Source of the DNA: Sciurus carolinensis
Lineage: Eukaryota > Chordata > Mammalia > Rodentia > Sciuridae
DNA length: 64,000 nucleotides
Reading direction: 5' to 3'
NCBI RefSeq assembly: GCF_902686445.1
Contig: NC_062229.1
Location: 1,538,001 to 1,602,000, forward strand
Positions 1-18,215 of this stretch are shown one piece after another. The notes beneath the pieces were generated by a model. The model was given only the letters and a program-made list of their open reading frames with translations, was not told where the DNA came from and did no database searches. The translations under genes and the position numbers were made by a program. Within the stretch, counting starts at the first letter, position 1. Every line of letters begins with the position of its first letter.

Positions 1-2095
1 CACTGAGGCCCATATCCTTCATTCTGCATTCCTGAGTGACTCTCATGTCATGGTTTATATTTTACTTCATTCTGCCTCGATATATCACATAAAGCTTATA
101 CTTATTTTATTAGGATTCTTTTATATCTTTTACTGGATTTATTTAGTATGAAATCAAATTAATAAAAGTTTTTATTTTTATGAATGAATAAGGAATGATT
201 TGGTAAAGTTGTCACACTGAATTTACTAAAAGGAAAAGAGCCTGAACTTTAATGCAGTTGGTAACACGATGCAGGAGGCAAATTCACAGACTTACAAAGT
301 GACTCGACTTTTTATGGTTTCAATATGTCCTTTCAGTAAATGAAAAATAATGGCATTTGTTAGCACACAACTTATTTGGAAACACAGACAACTGGCTGTT
401 TCTCAGAAATGCTTCCTACATTTATAGAGCAGGGCGACCCCGCTAGGTGGTTCACCTCGCATGATACTTGTCAGTGAGCAGAACTGGTAGAACTCAGTGA
501 AACCATTCTTCAGCTTTTCAGTTTTCATCTCTTCCTGGTCTACATATGTAGGACAAGTCTCCTCCTGGCCAGCTCCCCGTCAGCCATGTGATCACGAGGA
601 TAAATAACTGATGCTTCACGGCGTACTGTGCTGCTGGAAATTGTGGGTAGAGGAGTTCAATAAATTGCATGACACACTCTACACTTCTATGGAATCGCCT
701 TTGTTAGATGAATCTGAACGCTAATGCAAGTATTCTGGGCACACTGAGAATACTGTAGGTTAATCTGTGAGGCTGGGTAGTTAGGTGTTTCAAATGCATT
801 TTCAACTTACAGTATTTTCAACATATGGATTTATCAGCAGGTAACAACATCATATATTCAGAAACATCTATGTACAACTCTGAAAATATAGCTAATAGGA
901 TATTTCTCAAATTTTTGTTTCAGTTACATATCAAACAACTGAACACACTGAGGGATGGTGTTCAGCCCCAGTCAGTCCCCATGTGACAGTAATGTGTCTT
1001 TTCATCTCCTGGAAGCACTAGGTCAGGGTAGCCTCTCAACAGTGCAGCAGGAAACAACCCCAGGTGTTTTTATGGCTGTGTTATTGAATCTGTCATGGCA
1101 GACTCAGGAACAGAGGAGTGAGAAGGATCAAGAGAATGAGGTGTTCATCAGACAAATCAGACTTTACACACTATGATAAAAAGGAACCAGCGCTTCTGCT
1201 GAGGTGACCAACCATGACATCTTGAACCAGTGGCTGGCGGACTGCACAGAACTTGTAGGGAAATCCAAACTGGACGTCCGACCATGGAGGTGTATCCATG
1301 AGGGAAAGCGGGTGTGGATGTGTGTGGAAGCCTGTGCCTCTAACAAAATGGAAGGCAAGCAGTTGACATGGATTTAAAGATGCTTTTGACTGATGGGGCT
1401 AAACTCAGGAAAATGAGCCAGACTGTGGGGTATTGCTGTGCGGTGGCTCAAAAGCTGAAGAGCTGCCTCTTCCGCATCATGCAAGCTGGGCTATTGCAAA
1501 ATTCCAGAAGAGGCCCCCTGGATGCAGTCCTTCGCTTTGCCCACGTGGAGGGACACCAGCTGTGCCATCTCTGCCCCCGACGTCACCCTCCTGTCAGGAC
1601 CCATCCTCCAGTTCCCAGCAGGGGGCAAAGAGCACGTCACACCAGACGCCCCTCAGGCTCTCTGCCCACCTGCACGTTTCTGCTCACGATCATCCGGCTA
1701 CTGAGTGGCTGTGAGGATCTATACACAGGATCATACCCTGAAGCCAAAGTCATTCTTCTGATAATATGTACCTTATGTAAATAAAATAGTGTTAACATCA
1801 AAACTGTTAGTGATCTCAATACAATAAAAAGGTGGAAGATATGTAATGGGTAAGTGATATTCTGCCTGGAACCCAGGGCAAGTTAGATGTTAACAAAAGC
1901 CATGTTTCATTGGTCTAAGGGCCCCATGTTTATGGAACAACCAAAAACTACAAAAATCACAATGAAAATGTTAAAAACACTGAAAATTACTCATTGGTGC
2001 AGCACACTTCAAAATGAGAAAATCAACTGAATTTATAAGAAAAACTGTTGAAATTTTATGTTCTGTAAATGAAAGGTACTTAAGTCTCACCTCTG
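1..2095. other. Intergenic DNA downstream of ZNF556
   Basis: This is AT-rich DNA with no gene I can recognise. The part at about 955-1,820 is less AT-rich and has several short overlapping open stretches on the plus strand, but none is long, none starts in a convincing context and none resembles a family I know. It could be a decayed retrocopy or an old transposon. Confidence 0.5.
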
Positions 2096-2101
2096 TTTAT
2101 T
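2096..2101 (-). terminator. ZNF556: Candidate poly(A) signal of ZNF556
   Basis: The plus strand reads TTTATT, which is AATAAA on the minus strand, about 150 nt downstream of the ZNF556 stop codon. Position and orientation fit a short 3' UTR. Weaker AT-rich alternatives lie further downstream, so usage is inferred. Confidence 0.4.
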
Positions 2102-2248
2102 TGCAAGAAAACGAAATTCGTTTGATAGGGTTTCACTTTTAGGGTGCGGCATTAACCAAGCAATACCATATTTATAAATAAGATTTCTCTCCTGGTGTAA
2201 ATTTTCTGAACCTTTATACATGAATTAATTTGCATTGTTATTTACATA

Positions 2249-9052
<6,804 letters not shown>

Positions 9053-9350
9053 CCTCTGGCTCCGGGCTGCCGCGATCTCCGGGTCTGGGTGGACCCGCGG
9101 TGCAAGGGAGCGCAGGGCGTCTGGGCCACAGGCTGGCCCGGCCTGCGACCTCAGCGCCCAGGGGGCGGTCCTCCGGCCGCGCCCAGCCCCCATGGTGTCC
9201 CAGGCAGCACCCCGCCCCTGGGACTGGCCACTGCCCATGATGACAGTTCCACGTAGCCGTCCAGGCGGCAGCTTGCCCTCCGGCCCGGGAGCCCACAGGG
9301 GTCCTTCCTGCAATGAACACGGTACTTAGGACGGACGGGCCGGGCCTCAG

Positions 9351-12300
9351 GCGGCTCCACCTATGGCAGGTGTGGCCTCTTTGTCCCGTTTGTTGCCTGA
9401 TGCGGTGGTGGGGGAGGAGGTCCCCTCTCCAGACCAGGGGCCACCTGGTGGGACTTGGGATCGGCCAGGGGGCAGGGGAACGTTCTCCACCCACAACCAG
9501 GTGGGCCCAATTGCTGGAACCTTCTAGCATAAGAGGCACTGGCAGCCACTCTTTAGAAATCTGTACCACTTCTCGCGTCATTAACACCCTTCACCATCTG
9601 CACCGAGGATAAGGGCCCGCGGTCACTAGGCCAGAGATTCCGGAGCAGAACTCGGGGCAGTACTGCTCCACGGTCACCTGGACGCGAGCCAGGCTCACTC
9701 GGCTGGGCCTGCAGAGGCCACACCAGGGCTCAGTGCGCTGTGCCGACAGAGGACGTGGCTCTACTTTCTGAGATGCATATGGACATACATAATCAAAGGG
9801 GCACAGACCCCAGGGCTTGTCCCTGGGACAGGCTTCTTGAGAGGCCCAAGGCAGCTCTCTGCCATCTTTCGACCTGGACTCAGAGGCCCTTCCCACTACT
9901 GCCGTGACTCCCCAACACTATTCACACACGCGGCCTCCTGACTGACCCTTCTGATCCTTCGGCTCAGTGTCCCAGAAACGGACCCTGCTGCAGACGCTCC
10001 TTTCACAAGGTCCCTCTGAAGAGCTCTGGTTCCTGATGACAGCATGACCTCTGCCCTCATGTCCCCCAGGCCTTCCTTCAAACACCTGTCGCCCCGGGCA
10101 CGCTCAGCGATCATGCTGCCTGCTCCCGGCCACGGCTCCCACAGAAGCCTGCAGGCTTCCTGCGGCTCCCACGCTTCTCAAGGTAGTGGTCACAGGTGTT
10201 GCTCGGGCACACATGGTGCCAGCCTGCAAACCTGGTCATGGCCTTGCCAGGGACGTGAGACACTCTAACCTCAGCTAGGGCTGGGCTGATTTATGAGGAA
10301 CAATGCTCCCTTGAAGCCAGAGCAGCTGATGACCACTTGGCCCGGGCCCACACACTGGCCAGCCAGCAAGAGCTACGTTCCCTTAAAGGGGCGGCCTGCT
10401 GCACGTGGGCAGCCGACACTGGCAAGGTTTCACCAATAACCCCACAAAGGAGACGAAGGGCAAAGGTCCAGGACACTACGGAACCCTGATGGCATATTGT
10501 CCTGACTCTCTCCAACGGTCTAGGATGCCTGATTCCAAATGCTCTTCAAGACCTGTCTGTCTTGATTGTATGTTTCTCGGGCAGGCGGCCTTTAAAATTC
10601 ACACACGGATTCATTGATGTGACACTTTTCAGCCACTGGGACAGACGGTAATAAAGAGGCTGACGTGAAGTTCTATGCGAGGCCACGGATCCGTGCCCAT
10701 CCTTCCCTGCTTACCCCACTTAAGGTAACTGGACAGGCTGCCCAGGAGTGCTGCTTGTCCTGCTGTGCAGTGTGCAAATGCCACAATGCCCCACCCAGTC
10801 CCTGGCCACCACCCAGGCCCGCTCCACTCTGCTTCCCTCAAGCCACCTGGACAGGGAATACCTGACCTCTTCCCCATTCCCTCAGTATTCTGTTACACAC
10901 TGTGTGCTTTCACCCACCTTGAAATCCTCACCATTTTGGTTGGGGATTGACACGAACCCTTCGAAGGAAGGGCACACCTGGAAAATGGTTTTGGGTGAGG
11001 AATGGAGTTCAGTCTTGGGATTACAAGAAGAAAATGAGATTGGTGAGGGGGTGCCCTGGACACCGAGCCATGCAGCCAGTCCACGGGGCCTTCTGAGAAG
11101 TGGCAGGGCGGTGGCCCAGGAGGACGGAAGCACAGGCAGAAAGCAGGGCCTGCCCCACGGAGCCTGCCACGCCCGTGGGGCAGCCAGCACTGTGGCGAGC
11201 TGGGCCGCCTACGGCACTCAGTGCCAGAACCCCACCACCACCGAGCACGCACGTTCCACTGACTTAAACCTCCCACTTCCTGGATCAGGGAGGACATGGA
11301 AGTAAGGAAACCTGAAAGGGATTCAGGCCTGACCAACAGCATTAGGACTTGTCCAAACCCTAACCAGCACCGTTTCTGACCAGCAGCATTAGTACTTTTC
11401 TCAAACCCTGATGAACACAAGCTGGATCAGGAACATTGAGCCAAGTGCTTCAAACCCCTGGACCAGCACTCGCAGACAGCAAGCCCCATCAGGCCTCACG
11501 GGGGAGTTCTCTCTGCACACACCAGTAATCCTGCCTCACACTCTGATCCTGGGCTCTGCATTCCATTTTTTGAATTCATGAGACAAGAACCCAGAAAGAA
11601 GGAATGGGTGGTGAGCTGCAGGGCCGGCTGCCCACTGGAGGGCGTGGCCCACCATTGAGAGCTGCGCACTTAGGGGCTAGAGGCCTGCGGTGTGCCCAGA
11701 CGCCCCGCCAGCAGAAGCAGCGAATTGAGCTTCATCCCAAAACTCCAGTTTCGCAAGGACATCCAAATGCAAGTGACAGCCATGTAAAATGCCTCCAGGG
11801 GCAGTGAGGCCCCAGATGGCCACTGGCAGTAGTCAACATGAGACATGGCCTGGCCTCGTAAGAGCTCTCTCCAGAATGAGGAAGCGAGTGGAACTGTGGA
11901 AGAGGAAACCTGCAGGGAGCCCTGCACACCAAGTGCATGCAGAGACAGAGGCAGGCATGCTGCCCAGGGAGCGACTGCGAAGAGCAGGGAAAGCACCCCG
12001 AACCATTCAGGACTCTCCTCACCCCGAGGGAGGGGATGTCACCACGCCTCATTCCCAGCACTGGGCTGGTGGGCGCCACATGATGTTTACTCTAGAATGT
12101 TTCAGTTAACATGCAGTCACCTCATGCATTTTCTGCATACATTATGTACCACAGCAAAATACTGAGCAATCGATTAACAAAAATTATCACAACATCACAA
12201 TAAAGGAAAAAGGTCAAATAATATGTATACAGAAAAACTACACCATTCGACATCCACCCACAAGAAAACTGAGCAACTTAGGCGTGGGTGGGGACCTCCG

Positions 12301-12400
12301 TGCCTTGACAGGAGGCACGCTGCAAGGCAGGCTTATCCAGACATAACGGATCGAGGACACAGAACACAGGCACCACTTGTTATTTTCATGGCAATATGAG
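9351..12400. other. Intergenic DNA upstream of ZNF556
   Basis: Moderately GC-rich sequence with no gene recognised. Open frames here are short or lie opposite one another in GC-rich DNA and show no family resemblance. A short internal repetition occurs at about 11,330-11,410 (GACCAACAGCATTAGGACTT and GACCAGCAGCATTAGTACTT). Confidence 0.45.
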
Positions 12401-12949
12401 TGGAAAGATTTGTAAGAACAACTCTGACTTTAAGGATTCGAGGAGGGCATACAGAGGTTTACCAAGGGTAGCAACATTAGGAATTCTTTGACCTTAGCTA
12501 GCTGCTAGTTATGCAGTTATTGTTTTATTTGGAGAGCAAGATAGATAAAATTGGTTCAAGGCATTTTGGGGTGAGTTTTTGAGGGAGGTCCCTGGGCCTA
12601 CTGCCCACGTCCTTCCTTCCACACTCTGAAAAGTGCATAAGAAGTTGGGGCGATGTCATCCTATGTGGCTACTTCATGCTGAGTGGGGCAGAGTGGGGGA
12701 TCCCCTGTCAGAGAGCTGGGAGAGGATGAGGAGGTGGGGTGTTTTAGGCTCCTAGTCCTGGTGGTTGTGGCTTGGGGTGCAGAGGGAGGAACTCTGACAT
12801 CATTGTGGGCGATTCCTTCCTTGTGGGGGTCAGGACGGTCGCGCTGTGAGTGGAGGAGGAGGGGCTTTCACAAGTTCTTGGGAGGTGGTCTAGGCTAGGT
12901 GGGTCACCGTGTCAAGAAGCTGCTTCTGTATACAGTTAACAAAGAAGGA

Positions 12950-13560
12950 AAAAAGGTTCTTACAAGAAAAATGAGTATTAGATGGTTAAAAGAGGAAGAA
13001 GCTAGGAAGTCCCCCATTTTAGGAACTGGCTAGTTCTCCTCTCTGCTGTTCCAAGGGGTCCTAGAGTTGTTTAACCTTATCCCTTACCAGTCCTGATCAA
13101 ATGGCATAGAAGCAAGTTCTTCTCCAAGGAAGAGGCAGAAGCCACCTCACTCGCCAGTAAGGAGATCTAGGGCCCGATGATTCTGCAGAATGGCAGGTGC
13201 CAGGGAATCCAGTTGATTTTGTAAAGTCAGCACAGAATTGGCGACCTGTTGGATATCTTAAATAACCCGTACTGACAATTTTTTACAGTAGTGAAGAGAG
13301 GCTCCTAGTCCTGTTGCCCCCTGCCAATCCTGGCAGATATCTCCAGTCCTGTGACTAAGGGAATAAACTGAAGGGCTGTCTTGTGAATGGGGTGTGCCAT
13401 TATCAGGATGGGAAAACTTTGGTTGTCAGGTAAAACAAATCTGAGGAGTAAGGAAGACCAAAGTACAGAAGCCAGTCCAATTTTTGGTAGGCAGGGGTAA
13501 ATATAAGCCTCACAAAGGAAAGATGCCTCAGAATTTGGGTGACACCAGGGCTGTGGGTCT
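12950..13560 (-). mobile_element. Endogenous retrovirus env (TM) remnant
   Basis: Translated on the minus strand, about 13,090-13,260 gives a degraded retroviral transmembrane-subunit segment with the heptad signature LQNHRALDLL, followed shortly by an in-frame stop and GGFCLFLGEE-like text. The normal cysteine cluster after this point is not intact and the reading frame is repeatedly closed. Sequence on both sides (about 12,400-13,560) is probably part of the same element, but LTR ends were not identified. It is a dead copy, most like class I (gammaretrovirus-like) elements. Confidence 0.6.
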
Positions 13561-13571
13561 TAAGTTCCATT

Positions 13572-13584
13572 AAAAGAATTACTG
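13572..13584 (+). repeat. Target-site duplication, left, of RNF11 retrocopy
   Basis: AAAAGAATTACTG. It is preceded by TT, so the insertion site reads TT/AAAA, the L1 endonuclease preference. An identical copy follows the retrocopy's poly(A) at 15,931-15,943. Confidence 0.9.
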
Positions 13585-15930
13585 GAGAAGACTGTTAGAT
13601 CAGTGCAAAGATCACACGCCCCAGCCCCGGAAGATGGGGAACCGCCTCAAATCCCCCACCCCGGATGACATCCCTGCTTCACGAGTCTCAGTCCAACCGG
13701 GCTAGCTTTGGCAAGGGGACGGAGCCAGATCAGGAGCCGCCGCGGCCATATCAGGAACAAGTTCCAGTTCCAGTGTATCATCCAACACCCAGCCAGACTG
13801 GGCTAGCAACTCAGCTGACTAAGAGGAACAAATTGGGATAGCTCAGAGAATAGGCCTTATACAGCATCTGCCTAAAGGAGTTTATGACCCTGGAAGGGAT
13901 GGATCAGAAAAAAAGATCCGGGAGTGTGTGATTGGTGTGATGGACTCTGTTTATGGGGACCCGATTCGATTTCTGCCGTGCATGCACATCTATCACCTGG
14001 ACTGTACAGATGACTTGTTGATGAGATCCGTCACGTGCCCCTCCTGCGTGCAGCCAGTTGATGCAGCACTGCTTTCATCTATGAGACTAATTGAGCCGGG
14101 GTCTCTCGTCTGACTTCAAGTGAACCATCATTTTTGGTGGTTTTGATCTTTCGTCACTGAGCCCAAAGAACCAGGGATTAGGAATTAAGATCATGCCCAA
14201 AAATTTCCTAAAAATTCCTGGATGGCTGCAGATGTTGAGGAAAGTATGTGATATTTTAGAAACTTAGGGGGGAAAAAGTAGGATGGTATTTTTATGTAAA
14301 GCCTTGACCCAGTGTTTAAAAATATAATTGTATTTAGATCTTGTTATTGCTCCAGTACATAGGAATTGTGTAAAGTGTTAAAGCAGCTGAATATGTTTAA
14401 ATTGTGTGTGTTGAAGATTAGGAAAAAGATAGTGGTTATTTTTCCTAAATGAACTAACTTTCCTCTCTCCACAAATTCTTTTCTGAAGTTACTGGCATTT
14501 GGGTCAAGGTTTTATTAAAAGCTACATTTTATAACACTGGCACAAAAAAAGTAGTTTTAAGCTTGTTTGCACAGTTCTTTTTTCCATTGGAAATGGAATT
14601 CATTGCCTTAGGTCTTTTTAAATAGTGTATTATCGTTGGGGCTGGCTCTATGCTTGAAAATCAGTTTATTTATAACCTGTTTTAAGTGCTATATTCTGTT
14701 TGCAGTTAGGAAATGCAGAATTTTAAGTGATCTCCTAACTTGTAAGCAAACTGAGATGCACTATCACTTTTCTATAAAAATTGAGTTAATGTGTCAATAA
14801 ATCAACTCAGCGGAGTGGGTTTAATATTACCCTTTCCTATGGGTTTTATCTAATTCTTTTGGTTGTTAATGTGATAAATGAAAGTCAAGGTAAATTTTAA
14901 ATATTAAGATTTCTGATTTATTGAGCTTGAATTATGCCACCATGCTTATGTCAAAATGAAGGTGGCACCCCAGTGAAACTTAATGAGAAGTAGATTCTCA
15001 GTTGTAATAATTTTGATTTCTCTTTCTTGTGATCTCCTTCCCTGTTGTCTTGAACCATAGCAGAAGGATACTGCAACTCTCATTACTGTAGTGATGAGGT
15101 AACTGAAGTTATATAAATACATCTCAGTCTCTATTTCTTGGAAAGGTATCTGTTAAGTCCTGCTAAGTGATTGACAAGACTAAGTAGGGAGAATAAAGGT
15201 AAATGTGCTTCATGTTTTGCACACAAATGCAGAATTTGTATAACCACATGACTTCATAGTTGTGATTTCAAAAAAGGAATTTCTCCTTTAATTTCTTGCA
15301 GTTAATGTAAGAATACTCTAAATCTCTAAGCTTCTGAAGTGTCAGAGGTAGAGATGGTCTAGTAAAGATGTAGTAGTAATATTTATCCATTTACCATGTG
15401 TTTATTTTTCCTTATGTACTCAAGGTGATTTATCTGTTCAGCTAAAAAACATTCATTAAGTGCAGGCCATATAGCCCATCTCGTAGAGTGCCTGCCTCTC
15501 ATGCGGGAGACCCGGGTTCAAGTCCCCAGCACTCTGGGATTGTGGAAATAGCAAAAACATTCATTAGCAAAAGGAGAAGCAGTCTCCACCTAACAATGGA
15601 ATCAGAAATGTTTTTTGTTTTTATTGAGTTGAATGTTAGACTCTTAACACTTTTCTACATACAAAACACAAGTTCCTTGAAGATTCTTCATAATTGTAAT
15701 ATAGAAGAATTTAGTATGTCATAAGTACTTAATTTGACATTCAACTGTAGTAGCTGTATGTCGTTTAATTTCCTTATGAGCACCATGATGGAAACACTCA
15801 AAATGAATTTGAGAAAAATTGAAAGAAATTAGATTATCGGGTTTTGTTAAAATGTTAATGTATCTTGCTTAAATTTCTGTTTGTTAATTTATATCCATCC
15901 AATTACATAAAGCAAATTTGGAGGGGAAAA
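13585..15930 (+). pseudogene. RNF11: RNF11 processed pseudogene
   Basis: An intronless copy of the RNF11 mRNA: ATG at 13,634 (MGNRLKSPTPDD), a PY-motif region that reads RPYQEQVPVP after a frameshift, then GLIQHLPKGVYDPGRDG and the RING segment PCMHIYHLDC, followed by a long 3' UTR and a short A tract. RNF11 is a RING-H2 ubiquitin-ligase adaptor. This copy has a 2-nt deletion near codon 14, the second RING cysteine changed to glycine (CVIG), a Trp lost in the RING, and a 1-nt deletion just before the stop. A 13-bp perfect target-site duplication marks L1-mediated insertion. It is not expected to encode a working protein; the longest open piece is 13,928-14,113. Confidence 0.92.
15459..15552 (+). 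mobile_element. Tail-less tRNA-derived retro-insertion
   Basis: A 94-bp insert in the RNF11 3' UTR copy, flanked by a perfect 14-bp duplication (AAAAACATTCATTA at 15,445-15,458 and 15,553-15,566). It contains GCCTGCCTCTCATGCGGGAG and CCCGGGTTCAAGTCC, which resemble the anticodon arm and T arm (B box) of tRNA-Gly-type genes. It has no A-rich tail, unlike ID elements. It is younger than the retrocopy that it interrupts. Confidence 0.75.
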
Positions 15931-15943
15931 AAAAGAATTACTG
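15931..15943 (+). repeat. Target-site duplication, right, of RNF11 retrocopy
   Basis: AAAAGAATTACTG follows directly after the A tract and matches 13,572-13,584 exactly. Confidence 0.9.
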
Positions 15944-17400
15944 TGTTTTCTTTTAAATGCCCAGGAATGGCTGTACTTTGGTCATAACTGTTTTTGCTAG
16001 GTGTTCAAGACCAAGCTGGTCAAACTGACCCTGTTCCTATCTATTGTTGAGACTCAGCTGAGTTCCCTCAGGGGGTCACTCTTGGGAACTTGTGAGCAGC
16101 CTCTTAGCTCCTTTAGTGCCATCTGCCAGGATGGATCAGGGTCTCCTTGACCATGTGGCTTCCCTTGAAAGCATCAGGGATGTCTCCTTCTCCAGTGACC
16201 CTCCTCTGCAGCATGTGCACTGGTTGGCTTTCTGTTCTCCAGGGTCTCATGGATCCCCTTGCAGGAGGTCCTCTGGCCCAGAGTTGAAAGCCCATAGAGA
16301 AGTTCCCTTGTTGCCTGGTTCAAGCTGACTCAGAGGCCAAGAGCCAAATATCGTTCATTCTCATTCTTTCATTCATTCATTTTCCCTCCACCCCCTCATA
16401 TCTCTCTTTCTCTCTCTCTCTTTCTCTCTCTCTCTCTGTCTCCCTCCTCCCTCCCTCCTTCCCTCCCTTTTATGTTCTTAACTTTGGTCTTAAGCATCAG
16501 CAAGTCAGTTTCATCAGTCTCAAAGTAAGAGTGCTGGGCTTTAAAATTTTAATGCCTATAACTTCACAGTCATTCACCCCTTTTGTTTAACTGGGGTATT
16601 AGTACTGGAAATTTGCCTTACATCCTGTCTGCCTATAAATGATGGCCTATTATCTGAAATTAACTGATGTTGTTATATTGAAAGTTCAACTTTTTAAAGG
16701 CATTAACAGACAACAGTTAAAAGTTTACAAAGGAAATACAAAATAAATTAACAAGAGTAAAAAACATATTGAGTTTGTATAATAGCTGTGAACTAAGAAA
16801 CACAATTTTTATAATTCCAAACCTTTATGTTACAGTTGAAAGAACATCAGCTTGGTAAAATGTCCTAAACCTTACCTTAAAGACTTGTACACTTGGAAAA
16901 TATGTATATAGTCAGTATACAAAGAGGCCAGTAATAGCACCACAATTACACTGATGTTTTTATATTGACCAAGTTTAGCTTTTAAAGAAAAATTCAGAAT
17001 GTTTAATGTAATGTAATATAATACTCTAAAATACCAGTTGTTGTTTAACAAGAGTTGTACAAAACCTAATTCCTGTACAGTTGCTCTAAAGAATAAATAA
17101 TAGACACAATAAATTATCTTGCTAGATAAGAACAGTTTAAGGTTTTAAGTACTATTTATTACCCCATAGAGGATTAAATTTGGTTTACATAAGCATATTA
17201 ATATTTGACCTGAGGAAAAAGTCTTAAATGACTTTGAATGTGCTAATTATATGTGTATCTAACTTACGCAGACTTTTAGAAATTCATCCTCCACAAAACT
17301 TCTACAACTTAGACAATTAACAACAATTTATTTAACCACACAAAAGACTTTCTTATCCAGAAAAAAATTTTCCCTTCCACTTTCCATTTTTTGAATATAT
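15944..17400. other. Intergenic DNA, unrecognised, with a microsatellite
   Basis: A stretch at about 15,970-16,330 has the feel of old LTR or retrocopy sequence but shows no family I can name. A pyrimidine microsatellite lies at about 16,397-16,470. The remainder is AT-rich without coding signals. Confidence 0.4.
16397..16470 (+). repeat. TC-rich microsatellite
   Basis: Runs of TC and TCCC, such as CTCTCTCTCTTTCTCTCTC, followed by CCTCCCTCC repeats. Confidence 0.9.
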
Positions 17401-17406
17401 TTGCAG

Positions 17407-17520
17407 GGCTGGGCTGTGGCTCAGTGGCAGAGTGCTTGCCTCACACATGTGAGGTACTGGGTTTGCTCTTCAGCACCACAAAAAAATCAATACATAAAAA
17501 TCGTGTCCATTTAAAAAAAA
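17407..17520 (+). repeat. ID SINE
   Basis: GGGCTGTGGCTCAGTGGCAG followed by AGTGCTTGCCTCACACATGT, a degenerate B box and an A-rich tail. Confidence 0.85.
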
Positions 17521-17739
17521 ATGTATTTCCATACCTAGAACCTTCTTGTGTATCTTTCCCAGCTATTGACCCTTTTCTTCATTCACACTCTGAAACAACC
17601 CTAATGAAATTACTGAATTTAGACAAATTACTCCACTTTAATAAGATGAAACACTTTGTTTTTATGGTATTTTAATTGAAGTCCAACTGAAACCTCTTGT
17701 ATTCTCTGCACATAAATTACTCCTGATAGAATCTTTTTA

Positions 17740-17858
17740 AAAAATATTTTTAGTTGTCAATGGATTTTTTATTTATTCATACATGGTGCTCAGCATCAAA
17801 CCCAGGGCCTTGAACACGCCAGGTAAGCACTCTACCACTGAGCCCCAGCTCTAGCCCC
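17740..17858 (-). repeat. ID SINE, minus strand
   Basis: Reverse ID text: CATCAAACCCAGGGCCTTGA and GTAAGCACTCTACCACTGAG before CCCCAGCTCTAGCCCC. Confidence 0.85.
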
Positions 17859-17930
17859 TGACAGAACCTTAACTCTTAGTACCCTGTAAACCTTAAACCT
17901 TTTTCCAATACCAATTTATGAAAACACATG

Positions 17931-18060
17931 GACTGGGGGTGTGGTTCAGTGGTGGAGCACTCGCCTAGCCATGTGAGGCACTGGGTTTGATTCTCAGCAC
18001 CACATATAAATAAATAAAATAAAGGTTCATTGACAACTAAAACAAATTTTTTAAACAATT
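17931..18060 (+). repeat. ID SINE with A/T-rich tail
   Basis: GACTGGGGGTGTGGTTCAGT, then GGCACTGGGTTTGATTCTCA, then ATAAATAAATAAAATAAAGG tail text. Confidence 0.85.
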
Positions 18061-18085
18061 TTTTTAATTAAAAAAAAGAAAACAT

Positions 18086-18215
18086 GGGGCTGGGGTTGTG
18101 GTTCAGTGGTAGAGCACTTGCCTGGCATGTATGAGGCACTGGGTTCAAAACTCAGCACCACATAAAATTTTTTTTAAATAAAGGTATTATAACCAACCAT
18201 TTAAAAAAAAGAACA
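18086..18215 (+). repeat. ID SINE
   Basis: GGGGCTGGGGTTGTGGTTCA with AGAGCACTTGCCTGGCATGT and an A-rich tail. It lies in tandem with the preceding element. Confidence 0.85.

Noticed and set aside
13928..14113. A functional short RING protein
   Set aside because: This is only the longest open piece of the RNF11 retrocopy. It has lost a RING cysteine and a Trp, and ends out of frame.
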